48,156 bases of DNA from Gammaproteobacteria bacterium (GCA_030431775.1 JAUIHW010000028.1:1-48156), one strand, 5' to 3'. Positions 1-8,754 are shown, counted from the stretch's first letter. Numbers and translations are program-made. Notes: a model not told the origin generated them from the sequence alone.

Positions 1-87
1 GGCGAAACGATGGATGTTGCCGCCAAACCGGCCAGCACGACCGTCAAGGTAGTTGCGCTGAAAAAGCTTAAGGAAATGGTTCAGTAA
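1..87 (+). CDS. HU-family DNA-binding protein, C-terminal fragment
   Basis: The window opens inside a reading frame that ends at the TAA at 85-87. Only 28 residues are visible, starting GETMDVAAKPAS and ending LKKLKEMVQ. The G-E-T start, the basic residues after it and the K-x-L-K ending resemble the C-terminal arm and last helix of HU/IHF-type nucleoid proteins, which bend DNA as dimers. The gene is closed by a strong hairpin terminator about 20 bases downstream, so it is transcribed separately from proS. The N-terminus lies outside the window. With so little sequence, a different small basic DNA-binding protein is possible. Confidence 0.55.
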   Translation, partial: GETMDVAAKPASTTVKVVALKKLKEMVQ

Positions 88-109
88 GCCATTCCCTACA
101 AGCTAATGG

Positions 110-141
110 AAAGGGCCGCAATTGCGGCCCTTTCTGTTTCT
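110..141 (+). terminator. Rho-independent terminator after the HU-like gene
   Basis: Positions 110-133 form a perfect inverted repeat: AAAGGGCCGC, loop AATT, GCGGCCCTTT. A T-rich tail (CTGTTTCT) follows. Such a G+C-rich stem followed by a T-rich stretch is the classic intrinsic terminator. The A-run on the left could let it work on the opposite strand too. Confidence 0.85.
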
Positions 142-192
142 GGCCTGCGGCGCTATCATCTATGAATACCCGACCGTCACCAAAGGTAGTTT

Positions 193-1902
193 ATGCGCGC
201 CAGCCAGTATTTCATCGCCACTCTGAAAGAGGACCCTGCCGACGCCGAAGTCGTCAGCCACAAACTGTTACTGCGCGCCGGCATGATCCGCAAAGTGGCC
301 AGCGGAGTCTATAACTGGCTGCCGTTGGGATTGCGGGTATTCCGCAAAGTTGAGCGCATCGTACGAGAGGAAATGAACGCCAGCGGCGCCCTGGAAGTTC
401 ACCTGCCCATAGTGCAGCCCGCCGAGCTTTGGCAGGAAAGTGGCCGCTGGGAACAATACGGGCGGGAGCTATTACGCCTGCGGGACCGGCATGATCGGGA
501 TTTTTGCCTCGGGCCCACTCATGAAGAAGTCATCACCAACCTGCTGCGGGACGAAATTCACAGTTACAAACAGCTGCCGCTGAATCTATATCAGATCCAA
601 ACCAAGTTTCGCGATGAAATCCGGCCGCGCTTTGGCTTGATGCGCTCTCGCGAGTTTTGCATGAAAGACGCCTACTCTTTTCATCTCGACCAGGCGTCGC
701 TGGAAGACACTTACGATGTCATGTACCAAACCTACAGCAAGATTTTTGACCGTTTGCAATTGGACTATCGCGCGGTCATCGCCGATAACGGCAGCATAGG
801 CGGCTCCGCCTCGCATGAATTTCATGTATTAGCCGATTCCGGGGAAGACGTCATCGCCTTCAGCAGCGAAAGCGACTACGCCGCCAATATGGAGAAAGCA
901 GAGGCGCAGGCTTTGCAACGCGACCGCAACGCGGCGCTGGCTGATTTGCAGGAAGTGAACACCGGCGAGCACAAAACCATTGCGACTGTTGCTGAACACC
1001 TGAGTATTCAGGCCAGCCAGATGCTCAAGACCATGATCGTAAAAGGCGACCAAGGCGGCCTGATTGCGCTTATTCTGCGCGGCGACCATCAGCTAAACGA
1101 AATCAAAGCCGCCAAGCTGGCGGGGGTTGCACAACCGCTGCAATTCGCCAGCGAGGATGAAATCCTGGAAACCACCGGCTATAAGATTGGCACGCTGGGG
1201 CCGCTGGGGCTTGGGCTGCCGCTGATTGTGGACCATAGTGCTGCAGCCTTGAGCAACTTTTGCTGCGGTGCAAACAAGGAACAAACCCACTTAATCAACG
1301 TCAACTGGGAGCGGGACATTGCGCTTACTCAGATTGCCGATCTGCGTAACGTTGTCGAAGGCGACGGGGCACCGGATGGCAAAGGCCATTTGATTCTGAA
1401 ACGTGGCATTGAGGTGGGACACATATTTCAACTCGGCACTAAATACAGCGATTCCATGAATGCTACTGTGCTCGATGAAAATGGCAAGCAGCGCGCCATG
1501 TTCATGGGCTGCTACGGCATAGGCGTATCGCGCATCGTCGCTGCAGCAATCGAACAGAACCATGACGAACAGGGCATTATCTGGCCGGACGCCCTGGCGC
1601 CATTCACCGTCGCCATAGTGCCGCTGAACATGCACAAATCCGATGCCGTTCGTGAGGCAGCGGAAGACCTGTACAAGCGCTTGCTGGAATGTGGGGTAGA
1701 GGTACTGCTGGACGATCGAACAGAGCGCCCCGGAGTAAAATTCGCGGAGCTGGAGCTGATTGGCATTCCACACCGAATCGTCATCGGTGACCGTGGGCTC
1801 AAAGAGGATATCATGGAGTACAAAGCGCGCAGCGCCGCCGATATTGAAAACTGGCCCCGCGGAAATGTGCAGGAATACCTGCTGCAGCGCCTGAATGCCT
1901 GA
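193..1902 (+). CDS. proS: Prolyl-tRNA synthetase
   Basis: Class II aminoacyl-tRNA synthetase that charges tRNA-Pro in the cytoplasm. At 569 residues it has the usual bacterial length with an inserted editing domain. Visible signatures are the THEE segment at residues 109-112, the FRDE followed by [14 protein letters not shown] (about 139-164, class II motif 2 region) and the motif 3 region GCYGIGVSR (about 439-447). The editing insertion, which removes mischarged Ala-tRNA-Pro, lies roughly between residues 230 and 390, and the anticodon-binding domain follows from about 470. An AAAGG at 182-186 sits six bases before the ATG. The gene follows a terminator and is followed after 24 bases by a lytic transglycosylase gene. 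Confidence 0.97.
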   Translation: MRASQYFIATLKEDPADAEVVSHKLLLRAGMIRKVASGVYNWLPLGLRVFRKVERIVREEMNASGALEVHLPIVQPAELWQESGRWEQYGRELLRLRDRHDRDFCLGPTHEEVITNLLRDEIHSYKQLPLNLYQIQTKFRDEIRPRFGLMRSREFCMKDAYSFHLDQASLEDTYDVMYQTYSKIFDRLQLDYRAVIADNGSIGGSASHEFHVLADSGEDVIAFSSESDYAANMEKAEAQALQRDRNAALADLQEVNTGEHKTIATVAEHLSIQASQMLKTMIVKGDQGGLIALILRGDHQLNEIKAAKLAGVAQPLQFASEDEILETTGYKIGTLGPLGLGLPLIVDHSAAALSNFCCGANKEQTHLINVNWERDIALTQIADLRNVVEGDGAPDGKGHLILKRGIEVGHIFQLGTKYSDSMNATVLDENGKQRAMFMGCYGIGVSRIVAAAIEQNHDEQGIIWPDALAPFTVAIVPLNMHKSDAVREAAEDLYKRLLECGVEVLLDDRTERPGVKFAELELIGIPHRIVIGDRGLKEDIMEYKARSAADIENWPRGNVQEYLLQRLNA

Positions 1903-1926
1903 GCAAATCGACTACACTTAAAGTGC

Positions 1927-2523
1927 ATGAACACTGCTCAACCGCAAGCAAAATGTCTGTTGCTGTCCCTACTGCTGCTCATTCTCTGCAACCCTGTGGC
2001 GGCCACTCGCAGCACCGAGCCAGACCCGGAACTTAGGGCCTATCTCAGCAAGGCCATTGCTCAGGCCGACAGTTTTCGCGACCGCTTCGACGCAGAGGTT
2101 TGGCTTGTGGGAACGACCGCGTCGCTGGCCCGCTTCATTAAAGACCCTGAGGAACGCCTCGACCTTTTGCGTGCCATCCATTCCGCTGCCACCGCGGCCG
2201 GCTTAAAGCCCGACCTGGTATTGGCCGTCATTGAAGTTGAAAGTGCTTTTGACCGCTACGCGGTATCGCGGGTTGGTGCGCAGGGCTTGATGCAGGTGAT
2301 GCCTTTCTGGAAAAACGAGATTGGCCGTCCAGAGGACAACCTGACCCATATTGAAACCAACTTGCGCTACGGCTGCTACATTCTGAAATACTATCTGGAC
2401 AAGGAACGGGGCAACCTGACTCGAGCGCTGGCACGTTATAACGGAAGCCTGGGCAAAACCTGGTACCCCGAGCGGGTGCTGGTGAAATGGGAACGCCACT
2501 GGAGTGCCGTGGCCCTTAATTGA
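1927..2523 (+). CDS. Lytic transglycosylase, SLT domain
   Basis: A 198-residue exported protein with a hydrophobic signal peptide (about residues 8-26, ending near PVAA). The catalytic SLT fold covers about residues 85-185. It shows the expected catalytic glutamate E105 in the E-S-A-F motif, then GLMQVMP (120-126) and ALARYNGS (167-174), all hallmarks of the Slt70/MltC lysozyme-like family that cleaves peptidoglycan to 1,6-anhydromuropeptides. It is a minimal version without extra binding domains. It starts 24 bases after proS with no clear ribosome-binding site. A TACACT hexamer at 1913-1918 lies eight bases upstream of the ATG, so a short or absent leader is possible. Confidence 0.9.
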   Translation: MNTAQPQAKCLLLSLLLLILCNPVAATRSTEPDPELRAYLSKAIAQADSFRDRFDAEVWLVGTTASLARFIKDPEERLDLLRAIHSAATAAGLKPDLVLAVIEVESAFDRYAVSRVGAQGLMQVMPFWKNEIGRPEDNLTHIETNLRYGCYILKYYLDKERGNLTRALARYNGSLGKTWYPERVLVKWERHWSAVALN

Positions 2524-2538
2524 GGCGCCGGCTTTCGC

Positions 2539-3285
2539 CTATTCTCCCGTGGCACCCAGAACAGTGCCAAACTCAATGCCGAGCGCGTTCCAATCCAACA
2601 AGGCGTGGGTGAGCGATCGGGCCCGTTCATCAAGCGCTTCCAGCTCCTGATCATCATCATTCGCTGCAATCTCCTGCCACTGCGGCAAGCCCGAAAAAAA
2701 CGGATGGTGCGGGTAGTGAATGCGGTTCTTCTCGAGCCGCCAGCGGGCTCTTTGCACCAGCATGCGGTAAAAAAGCAGTTTGGTTTTTCTGGAAACCACA
2801 CTGAAATCGTTCAGTTCACCAAAAAACGCAATACGGAGGGACAAGACTTGGGAGTCGGCCGAATTGTCAGGGCTTGCGCTGATGCTGGCCCGGCGTGTTC
2901 CCGGCAGGAACAAGGCCATGTCGCCAAAGGTCTCGCCTGCTGGCAGCAAACCCAGGTAATGCCCGTCGGCGTGTACCTGAACACTTCCGGACACAATAAA
3001 GTACAGCGTATCCGAATGGTCCCCTTGCTGAAGGATTGACTCACCAGGCGGAACTGCATGCGGTTTGCAATGTGCCAGCAAGCATTGCCACTGCCGGCTA
3101 TCCTGCTCTTCCAAGCACACAAAAAACGGCACCCGCCTGGCCATATCCACCAGCCGGTTCGATAAACGGACGACATTCATCGCTGACAAATCCACTAAAT
3201 CTGCTGCATTTATAAACAGTATGGCCAGCTTTTGAGCAAGCGTTGCGACGCGATTCACAGATCCGGCAAATGATGCGCAGTGCAC
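2539..3285 (-). CDS. Cyclic-nucleotide-binding-domain protein, effector unknown
   Basis: A 248-residue protein with one cyclic-nucleotide-binding (Crp/PKA-type) domain at about residues 60-160. The segment with SILQQGDHSDTLYFIVSGSV and the phosphate-binding-cassette region around AGETFGDMALF are typical. The cassette Arg is replaced in context (F-L-P-G-T-R-R-A-S follows), so ligand binding is plausible but not certain. The last 80 residues (rich in R, W and acidic residues) do not look like the winged helix of Crp, so this is probably not a classical transcription factor. The start could instead be the in-frame Met at 3180 (residue 36); neither has a good ribosome-binding site. It is convergent with the transglycosylase gene and divergent from the TonB-domain gene. 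Confidence 0.8.
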   Translation of the reverse strand: MHCASFAGSVNRVATLAQKLAILFINAADLVDLSAMNVVRLSNRLVDMARRVPFFVCLEEQDSRQWQCLLAHCKPHAVPPGESILQQGDHSDTLYFIVSGSVQVHADGHYLGLLPAGETFGDMALFLPGTRRASISASPDNSADSQVLSLRIAFFGELNDFSVVSRKTKLLFYRMLVQRARWRLEKNRIHYPHHPFFSGLPQWQEIAANDDDQELEALDERARSLTHALLDWNALGIEFGTVLGATGE

Positions 3286-3316
3286 AAACTATACAGACCC
3301 AGTTAGCAGCTACACA

Positions 3317-3330
3317 AATAGGGTCCTATT
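3317..3330. promoter_or_regulatory. Operator-like palindrome between divergent genes
   Basis: AATAGG-GT-CCTATT is an inverted repeat with perfect arms. It lies in the roughly 100-base space between the divergent cyclic-nucleotide-domain gene and the TonB-domain gene. Promoter-like hexamers flank it: TATACT at 3369-3374 on the plus strand and TATAGT near 3290 on the minus strand. Binding by a dimeric regulator is inference. Confidence 0.35.
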
Positions 3331-3383
3331 GCACTCGTTCAGCCTGACATGGGCGTAACACTTTGTTCTATACTTGCGCCGCA

Positions 3384-4589
3384 ATGATCCCAAACGATGC
3401 AATAACTCAGTGGCGCAGTATTATTCTGCCCACCCTTTCTCTGCTACTGCCCGCATTGCTCGCCCTTGTGCCACCACCGCTGTTGGCGCAAACCGAAAGC
3501 CTGCAGCTAAACGGCATTGCCATCCATTCCAAATTGCGCAGAGACATCTACATCGGCGCTCTGTATGTAACTGTTCCAAGTGGCAACGCTGACGACTTGA
3601 TGCAGTCGGAGCAACACAAGCGGCTGGTTCTGCGGGTGCTCGCATCGCGCTGGACCGACCGCAGTTTCCAACAACACTGGACTCAGGCCCTGTTGATCAA
3701 TAATGATGAGGAAGCCCTGGCAACGCATGCCGAATCGATCATTCGTTTCACCGAAGTGATTGGTGGAGACCTGCAAAGCGGCGATGAAGTTGTCATTGAC
3801 AAACCCATGGCTGGACCAATGACGCTGGCCGTTAATGGTGTTGAACTGTTTTCTCTAGCCCAAAAGCAGAACAGTTTTTTCCGCCTGTTACTGTCGGGCT
3901 GGATAGGACCGAGGCCACCTGCCTCCAACTTTAAACGGGATATTCTGGTCGCACCCCGTGACAGCAATGACCTGCTGGCTATTTTTAATGGCCTGGTACC
4001 CGCAGCTGGCCGTGCAGCAACGATCGCAGGCTGGCTCGGCCCCGAGCAGGAAGAGCAGCAGGAAGGGCCTCCTCCGGCCGTGGTCGAAGCACAATCGAAC
4101 GAGGAAGCTGAACAAACAAGTTCCGAGCAGGCGCAGGCCGAACAGGAAGCAGCCCGTCGCGCCGCCGAAGAAGCGGCCCGACAGCGCGCGGCAGAGGAAG
4201 CGGCAAAGCAAGCCGCTGAGGAGGCCAGGCTTGCCGAGGAAGCGCGTATTGCCGAGGAAAAACGCCAGGCCAAGGAAATCGCTGAGCGCAATGCCGGACT
4301 CAAGCTACTCTACCGTTCTAACGTTATGAAACTGGTTTACCAGCAGGTTGTATATCCCAACCGAGCGGTGGACCGAAACCAGGAAGGCTCGGTCACGCTC
4401 AAGGTGACCCTGAACAGGGACGGCGAACTGGCCGAGACCGAGCTCGACGAAGCATCAGAATACGGGCTGTTAAACCAGGCCGCGCTGAAAGCTGTTCGTA
4501 GGGCTGCTCCGTTCCCAGCGGCTCCCGATGCACTCCCGGATGAGCAGTTGGAATTGCTTATTCCTGTCCGTTTCCAAATTCCTCGCTAA
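3384..4589 (+). CDS. Chalcone-isomerase-like domain fused to a TonB C-terminal domain
   Basis: A 401-residue exported or membrane-anchored protein in three parts. A hydrophobic N-terminus (about 11-36) ends in a possible signal-peptidase site at LLAQ. Residues about 38-190 look like the bacterial chalcone-isomerase-like domain (start ESLQLNGIAIHSKLRRDIYIGALYV, later GDEVVIDKP and the G-W-I-G-P stretch), a fold that in plants includes fatty-acid-binding members. An Ala/Glu/Arg-rich coil covers about 222-305. A TonB C-terminal domain covers about 315-399, with YPNRA, EGSVTLKVTLNRDG and AAPFP. TonB C-terminal domains normally contact outer-membrane receptors or other periplasmic partners. I chose the ATG at 3384 because it opens the signal sequence; an upstream TTG is possible. 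The TatT-TRAP genes start 55 bases downstream in the same direction. Confidence 0.82.
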   Translation: MIPNDAITQWRSIILPTLSLLLPALLALVPPPLLAQTESLQLNGIAIHSKLRRDIYIGALYVTVPSGNADDLMQSEQHKRLVLRVLASRWTDRSFQQHWTQALLINNDEEALATHAESIIRFTEVIGGDLQSGDEVVIDKPMAGPMTLAVNGVELFSLAQKQNSFFRLLLSGWIGPRPPASNFKRDILVAPRDSNDLLAIFNGLVPAAGRAATIAGWLGPEQEEQQEGPPPAVVEAQSNEEAEQTSSEQAQAEQEAARRAAEEAARQRAAEEAAKQAAEEARLAEEARIAEEKRQAKEIAERNAGLKLLYRSNVMKLVYQQVVYPNRAVDRNQEGSVTLKVTLNRDGELAETELDEASEYGLLNQAALKAVRRAAPFPAAPDALPDEQLELLIPVRFQIPR

Positions 4590-4644
4590 TTGCGTATCGA
4601 ACCCGCTGCGTTTACGATTGTCTATCGTCTTAATGGAGTTTGTT

Positions 4645-5496
4645 ATGCGCGTGCTTGGAAATCGGGCGATATTGTGCTGCTTTTGCCTGTTTTTAACCGC
4701 CTGCAGTTCATTGATTTCATCGCAAACCGGCAAATTGGCCGACGGCTTGTCCGCTGCTGTGTTGAACAGCAATGACCTTGAAACGGTCAAACAGGGTGCA
4801 CCAGCCTACCTGCTTTTACTGGATGGCCTGATAGAAAACCAGCCCGATGACGCCCATCTATTGCGCAGCGGTGCCGAGCTGTACGCTGCTTACGCGGCCG
4901 CTTTTGTCACGGATGAGCAGCGCACCAAAATGATGGCGAACAAAGCCATGGAATACGCCAAGCGATCAGCCTGTCTGCTGGAGAAGGTCTTATGCGCACC
5001 AGAAACGATGGAGTACCAGAAATTTTCTGACAACGTCGCACGCATCACCAATGCTGATACTCTGTATTCCCTGGGGGCAGCCTGGCTGGCCTGGCTGCAA
5101 GCCCACAGCGATGACTGGAATGCGATAGCCCAACTGCCAAGGCCAAAACTGTTGCTGGAACGGGTCATTGCGCTTGACCCGGCGCATGAACAGGGCTCTG
5201 CGCACCTCTATTTGGGCGGCATTGCCACCTTGCTCCCGCCAGCGATGGGCGGAAAACCGGAGGAAGGCCGCGAGCATTTTGAAGAAGCGATCAGAATTTC
5301 ACAAGGGCGCAATCTTCTGGCCAAAGTGATTTACGCCGAGGAATATGCACGTCTGATGTTCGACCGCCCGTTACATGACCGGCTATTGTCAGAAGTATTG
5401 GCCAGCGAAGCGACCGCTGACGGCATGACCTTAAGCAACGTATTGGCTCAACAACAGGCAAGGGTGTTGCTTGATGATTCAGCTGACTATTTTTAG
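4645..5496 (+). CDS. TRAP transporter-associated lipoprotein TatT
   Basis: A 283-residue lipoprotein with lipobox LTAC (Cys20) and a helical, TPR-like body. The family is TatT (TRAP-associated TPR protein), first described for Treponema pallidum Tp0956, where it trimerises and binds the TRAP receptor TatP, probably channelling a hydrophobic ligand. The family match rests on the overall helical pattern, the late A-x-L-Y-L-G-G-I-A segment with the P-P-A-M-G-G-K-P-E loop, and position directly before dctP. The ATG at 4645 is chosen because GGAG at 4635-4638 is six bases upstream and because it gives a proper lipoprotein signal. The stop is 10 bases before the DctP start, so the genes are one operon. 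Confidence 0.88.
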   Translation: MRVLGNRAILCCFCLFLTACSSLISSQTGKLADGLSAAVLNSNDLETVKQGAPAYLLLLDGLIENQPDDAHLLRSGAELYAAYAAAFVTDEQRTKMMANKAMEYAKRSACLLEKVLCAPETMEYQKFSDNVARITNADTLYSLGAAWLAWLQAHSDDWNAIAQLPRPKLLLERVIALDPAHEQGSAHLYLGGIATLLPPAMGGKPEEGREHFEEAIRISQGRNLLAKVIYAEEYARLMFDRPLHDRLLSEVLASEATADGMTLSNVLAQQQARVLLDDSADYF

Positions 5497-5506
5497 AGGT
5501 TTCCCC

Positions 5507-6523
5507 ATGAAAAAGCCATCGGCGTTCGTTCAGATACTCCTAGCCCTGTTTTTGTTGCCCTCGACTCCTCTGGCAGCCAAAGTTCTCAAGATTGCGACCA
5601 TCTCTCCAGAGGGGTCCTCCTGGATGAAAACGATGCGAGGCGCTGCGAAAAAGCTCGAGGCACAGACCGACGGCCGGGTAAAACTGAAATTCTACCCCGG
5701 CGGCGTCATGGGCAATGATCAGGCGGTACTGCGAAAAATTCGCATCCGCCAGTTGCACGGCGCTGCACTGACCGGTGGCAGCCTGCGTTCGTTTTACCCC
5801 GACGTTGAAGCCTACAGCCTGCCATTGCTGTTCAGAAGCTTTGCTGAAGTGGATTACGTGCGCAGCCACATGGACTCGCAGATTATTAGCGGGCTGCAGG
5901 CCGGTGGCATGGTGAGCTATGGGCTGGCCGAAGGCGGGCTGGCGTACGCCATGAGCGACTCGGCGGTGGTCAGTATTGCCGACCTAAAGGGCAAAAAGGT
6001 TTGGGTTCCTACCAACGACCGAGCCGCGTTGCAGGCTGTGAAAGCCTTCGATGTGAGCCCGTTTCCACTGGACCTCTCCAATGTACTGGTTTCGCTGCAA
6101 ACCGGTATGATCAACTCGGTCGCAACCTCTCCGATCGCGGCAATTGCCCTGCAATGGCACACTCAGGTGAAATACATAACCGACCTTCCGCTGATGTACT
6201 TTTTTGGCACGCTAGTCATCAGTGAACGGGCGTTAAAAGGAATCGATAGCAGCGACCGGGAGCTTATGCACACCGTACTGAGTGCCAGCATTGCCCAGAT
6301 CGACAAACAGAATCGGATCGACAACGAAGCGGCCATGCAGGCCTTGCGGCAACAGGGCCTGCGCCTGGTGGGCTTGCCTGAGACCGAGCGCACCGAGTGG
6401 TACTCTCGAGCGCAACTGGCCACTCAGCATATTGTGCAATCCGGTCTGGTCAGCCAGGATTTTTATCGAACGCTGAGCTCGCATTTGGCTGAATTTCGCA
6501 GCACCCATGGCACCCAGCCGTGA
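5507..6523 (+). CDS. TRAP transporter solute receptor, DctP/TatP type
   Basis: A 338-residue periplasmic binding protein of the DctP family. It has a signal peptide (MKKPSAFVQILLALFLLPST, cleaved near LAAK), then the typical opening LKIATISPEGSSWMKTM and the G-G-V-M-G-N-D segment. The central part contains the W-V-P-T-N-D and L-Q-T-G-M-I-N-S motifs characteristic of TRAP receptors. Pairing with TatT suggests the TatP subtype, whose ligand is thought to be hydrophobic rather than a C4-dicarboxylate. The ATG at 5507 is preceded by AGAGG at 5495-5499, a good ribosome-binding site. The stop overlaps the GTG start of the small permease by four bases. Confidence 0.93.
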   Translation: MKKPSAFVQILLALFLLPSTPLAAKVLKIATISPEGSSWMKTMRGAAKKLEAQTDGRVKLKFYPGGVMGNDQAVLRKIRIRQLHGAALTGGSLRSFYPDVEAYSLPLLFRSFAEVDYVRSHMDSQIISGLQAGGMVSYGLAEGGLAYAMSDSAVVSIADLKGKKVWVPTNDRAALQAVKAFDVSPFPLDLSNVLVSLQTGMINSVATSPIAAIALQWHTQVKYITDLPLMYFFGTLVISERALKGIDSSDRELMHTVLSASIAQIDKQNRIDNEAAMQALRQQGLRLVGLPETERTEWYSRAQLATQHIVQSGLVSQDFYRTLSSHLAEFRSTHGTQP

Positions 6524-7038
6524 ATGAGCGTCGCGGGGCCCACGGCCTCAGCCGTTTACTCCGTGGTTTGCACTGGGTTGAAGACGGCCTGCTGATCAGT
6601 TTGATAGTGGGTGCACTATTGATTTCAATCTCCCAAATTATGCTGCGCAACAGCGGCGCACAAGCTCTGCTGTGGGCTGACCAGGCGCTGAATATAACCG
6701 TGCTCTGGATCGCCATGGCCGGTGGACTGCTTGCCACCCGCGAGAGCAACCATATATCAATTGATCTTGGCGAGAAATTTTTGCCCGCTCGATGGTGCCA
6801 TTACAGCACTGCCGTTGCGTTTCTGGTGACCAGCCTGTGTTGCCTGGTAACCGCCTACTTCGGCGCCGCTTTCGTGCTTGAAGAGCGCAGCTACGGCGAT
6901 CTGGCATTTCTGACTGTGCCGGTTTGGGTATGCCAGGCGATCATTCCCATCGGGCTGGGAATAATCGGCCTCAGGTTTGCCGCTCAAGGCCTGCAACGCT
7001 TGCTCAGCGCCCCACAGACGTTTGACGAATCGTCATGA
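6520..7038 (+). CDS. TRAP transporter small permease, DctQ type
   Basis: A 172-residue inner-membrane protein with four predicted hydrophobic helices, near residues 20-45, 50-75, 90-120 and 135-158. It includes the conserved DctQ region around E-S-N-H-I-S-I-D-L. DctQ supports the large permease in sodium-driven TRAP transport. It starts with GTG in a GTGA overlap with the receptor gene and ends in an ATGA overlap with the large permease, so the three are translationally coupled. Confidence 0.92.
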   Translation: MNERRGAHGLSRLLRGLHWVEDGLLISLIVGALLISISQIMLRNSGAQALLWADQALNITVLWIAMAGGLLATRESNHISIDLGEKFLPARWCHYSTAVAFLVTSLCCLVTAYFGAAFVLEERSYGDLAFLTVPVWVCQAIIPIGLGIIGLRFAAQGLQRLLSAPQTFDESS

Positions 7039-8315
7039 CCGCGTTAATTGTGCTCGGCCTGATGTGGTTGGCAATCACCGGCATGCCGATTTTCGCCGTC
7101 ATTCTGGCGGCGGCATTGCTTGGCTTCCACGCCACCGATGTTGACCTCGCGGTATTAACCATCGAGCTGTATCGTTTGACCAACACGCCGCTGCTGATTG
7201 CCCTGCCTTTCTTCACGCTTGCCGGCTATCTGTTGGCCGAGGGCAACACGTCACACCGCTTGGTGCGTGTCAGCCAGGCCGTCATCGGCTGGCTACCCAG
7301 CGGGCTGGCCATCATCGCATTTATCACCTGCGCGCTGTTCACCGCTTTTACCGGCGCGTCTGGGGTCACTATTGTGGCTCTGGGAGCCCTGCTCTACCCG
7401 GCATTGCGACAGGTGGGGTACCAGGAGCATTTCAGCTTGGGCCTGGTTACCAGCTCAGGCAGCCTAGGGCTGTTATTGGCACCGTCGCTACCACTGATTT
7501 TATACGGCATTGTTGCGCAACAAATGGAGCTGGGCACGCCATTCACGATTAAGCAGCTGTTTCTGGCCGGGCTGCTGCCTGCTGCGGTGATGATTGGCTT
7601 GCTCAGCGCCTGGAGCTTATGGGTTAACCGCGGTGCGGCCATTCCTATTCAGCCGTTTTCCGCGAGCGAACTGCGCCTTGCGCTCTGGGAAGCCCGCTGG
7701 GAACTGCCATTGCCATTGTTAATACTGTTCGGCATTTACGGCGGCTTCTTTGCGCTGACTGAAACCGCCACAGTGACTCTGCTCTATGTGCTTCTGGTAC
7801 AGCTGTTTGCTTATCGCGAGGTCAGGCTTTCGCAGTTGCCAGACATCATTCGCAAGGCAATGACCATGGTGGGCGGCATCCTGTTGATTCTGGGAGTATC
7901 TCTGGCGTTCACCAATCTGCTGATCGATGCCGACGTGCCAAGCCGCTTTTTCGAGTTTACCCAGCAGTACGTCGATTCCCGGCTGAGTTTTCTGATTTTA
8001 CTGAACGTGTTTCTACTGATACTGGGCGCGATACTGGATATTTTCTCAGCCATCATCATTGTGGTGCCGTTGATTCTGCCGTTGGCGGTCGCCTTTGGGA
8101 TCGACCCGATTCATCTCGGCATTATTTTTCTTGCCAATATGCAGATTGGCTACTTTACACCACCGGTTGGCATGAACCTGTTTATCGCAAGCTATCGATT
8201 CAATAAGCCGATCACCACTCTGTATAAGGCGAGCCTGCCGTTCATGGCAGTGTTGATGTTGGCCGTGCTCTTGATCACTTACATCCCCTGGCTCAGCCTG
8301 GGCATGGCACGCTAG
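7035..8315 (+). CDS. TRAP transporter large permease, DctM type
   Basis: A 426-residue, highly hydrophobic inner-membrane protein with the usual DctM length and about 11-12 helices. It shows the early PLLIALPFFTLAGYLL segment, the G-A-S-G-V-T-I stretch in the first repeat and the closing G-Y-F-T-P-P-V-G-M-N-L motif typical of the DctM/UIT family. It carries out sodium-coupled import of the ligand delivered by DctP. It completes the operon, and the convergent exbD gene begins 25 bases after its stop. I see no strong terminator between them. Confidence 0.94.
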   Translation: MTALIVLGLMWLAITGMPIFAVILAAALLGFHATDVDLAVLTIELYRLTNTPLLIALPFFTLAGYLLAEGNTSHRLVRVSQAVIGWLPSGLAIIAFITCALFTAFTGASGVTIVALGALLYPALRQVGYQEHFSLGLVTSSGSLGLLLAPSLPLILYGIVAQQMELGTPFTIKQLFLAGLLPAAVMIGLLSAWSLWVNRGAAIPIQPFSASELRLALWEARWELPLPLLILFGIYGGFFALTETATVTLLYVLLVQLFAYREVRLSQLPDIIRKAMTMVGGILLILGVSLAFTNLLIDADVPSRFFEFTQQYVDSRLSFLILLNVFLLILGAILDIFSAIIIVVPLILPLAVAFGIDPIHLGIIFLANMQIGYFTPPVGMNLFIASYRFNKPITTLYKASLPFMAVLMLAVLLITYIPWLSLGMAR

Positions 8316-8340
8316 CGCATTTAGTACAACCGCGCCGGCT

Positions 8341-8754
8341 TTATTCTTCGACCGTCGTTAGCGACACATTGTAAACACCCGCCTCACGCGACGCATCGAT
8401 GACGGCTGCGAACACTTCCGTTTTGGCCTTTTCATTGGCTTGCACAATAACCGAGGCTTTCGGGTTCTCGGCTATCAGGCGCTCGACGTTGGCCCGCACA
8501 GCGCGGACATCAATGCGCCGGTTGTTCAACCAGATTTCTCCGCTGGCTGTCACCTTCATGACGATGTTTTCCTGGTCCAGGTTGGGCGGCGCATCAGAGG
8601 ATTCCGGTCGATTGACATCAAGGCCGACCTCTTTGACGAAAGACGCCGTCACAATGAAGAAAATCAACATGATGAACACCACGTCCAGCATGGGTGTCAG
8701 GTCAATATCGCCTTCGTCCTGATCGTCAGCGTGGCGGCCAATGTGCTTTGCCAT
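8341..8754 (-). CDS. ExbD/TolR-family biopolymer transport protein
   Basis: A 137-residue inner-membrane protein with one N-terminal transmembrane helix (about 21-40). It carries the key aspartate in the D-L-T-P-M-L-D-V-V-F motif (D24, equivalent to the proton-pathway Asp of ExbD). A periplasmic domain follows, with the family pattern I-W-L-N-N-R-R and V-I-V-Q-A-N-E. ExbD works with ExbB to couple the proton gradient to TonB or related proteins. No ExbB gene is adjacent; the next 420 bases upstream contain no gene. The nearest TonB-like partner is the fusion protein at 3384-4589. Confidence 0.93.
   Translation of the reverse strand: MAKHIGRHADDQDEGDIDLTPMLDVVFIMLIFFIVTASFVKEVGLDVNRPESSDAPPNLDQENIVMKVTASGEIWLNNRRIDVRAVRANVERLIAENPKASVIVQANEKAKTEVFAAVIDASREAGVYNVSLTTVEE

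Noticed and set aside
4170-4290. Repetitive GCC/GAA-rich stretch that looks like a DNA repeat
   Set aside because: It encodes the Ala/Glu coil of the TonB-domain protein; the repeats are codon-level and imperfect, not a repeat element or CRISPR.
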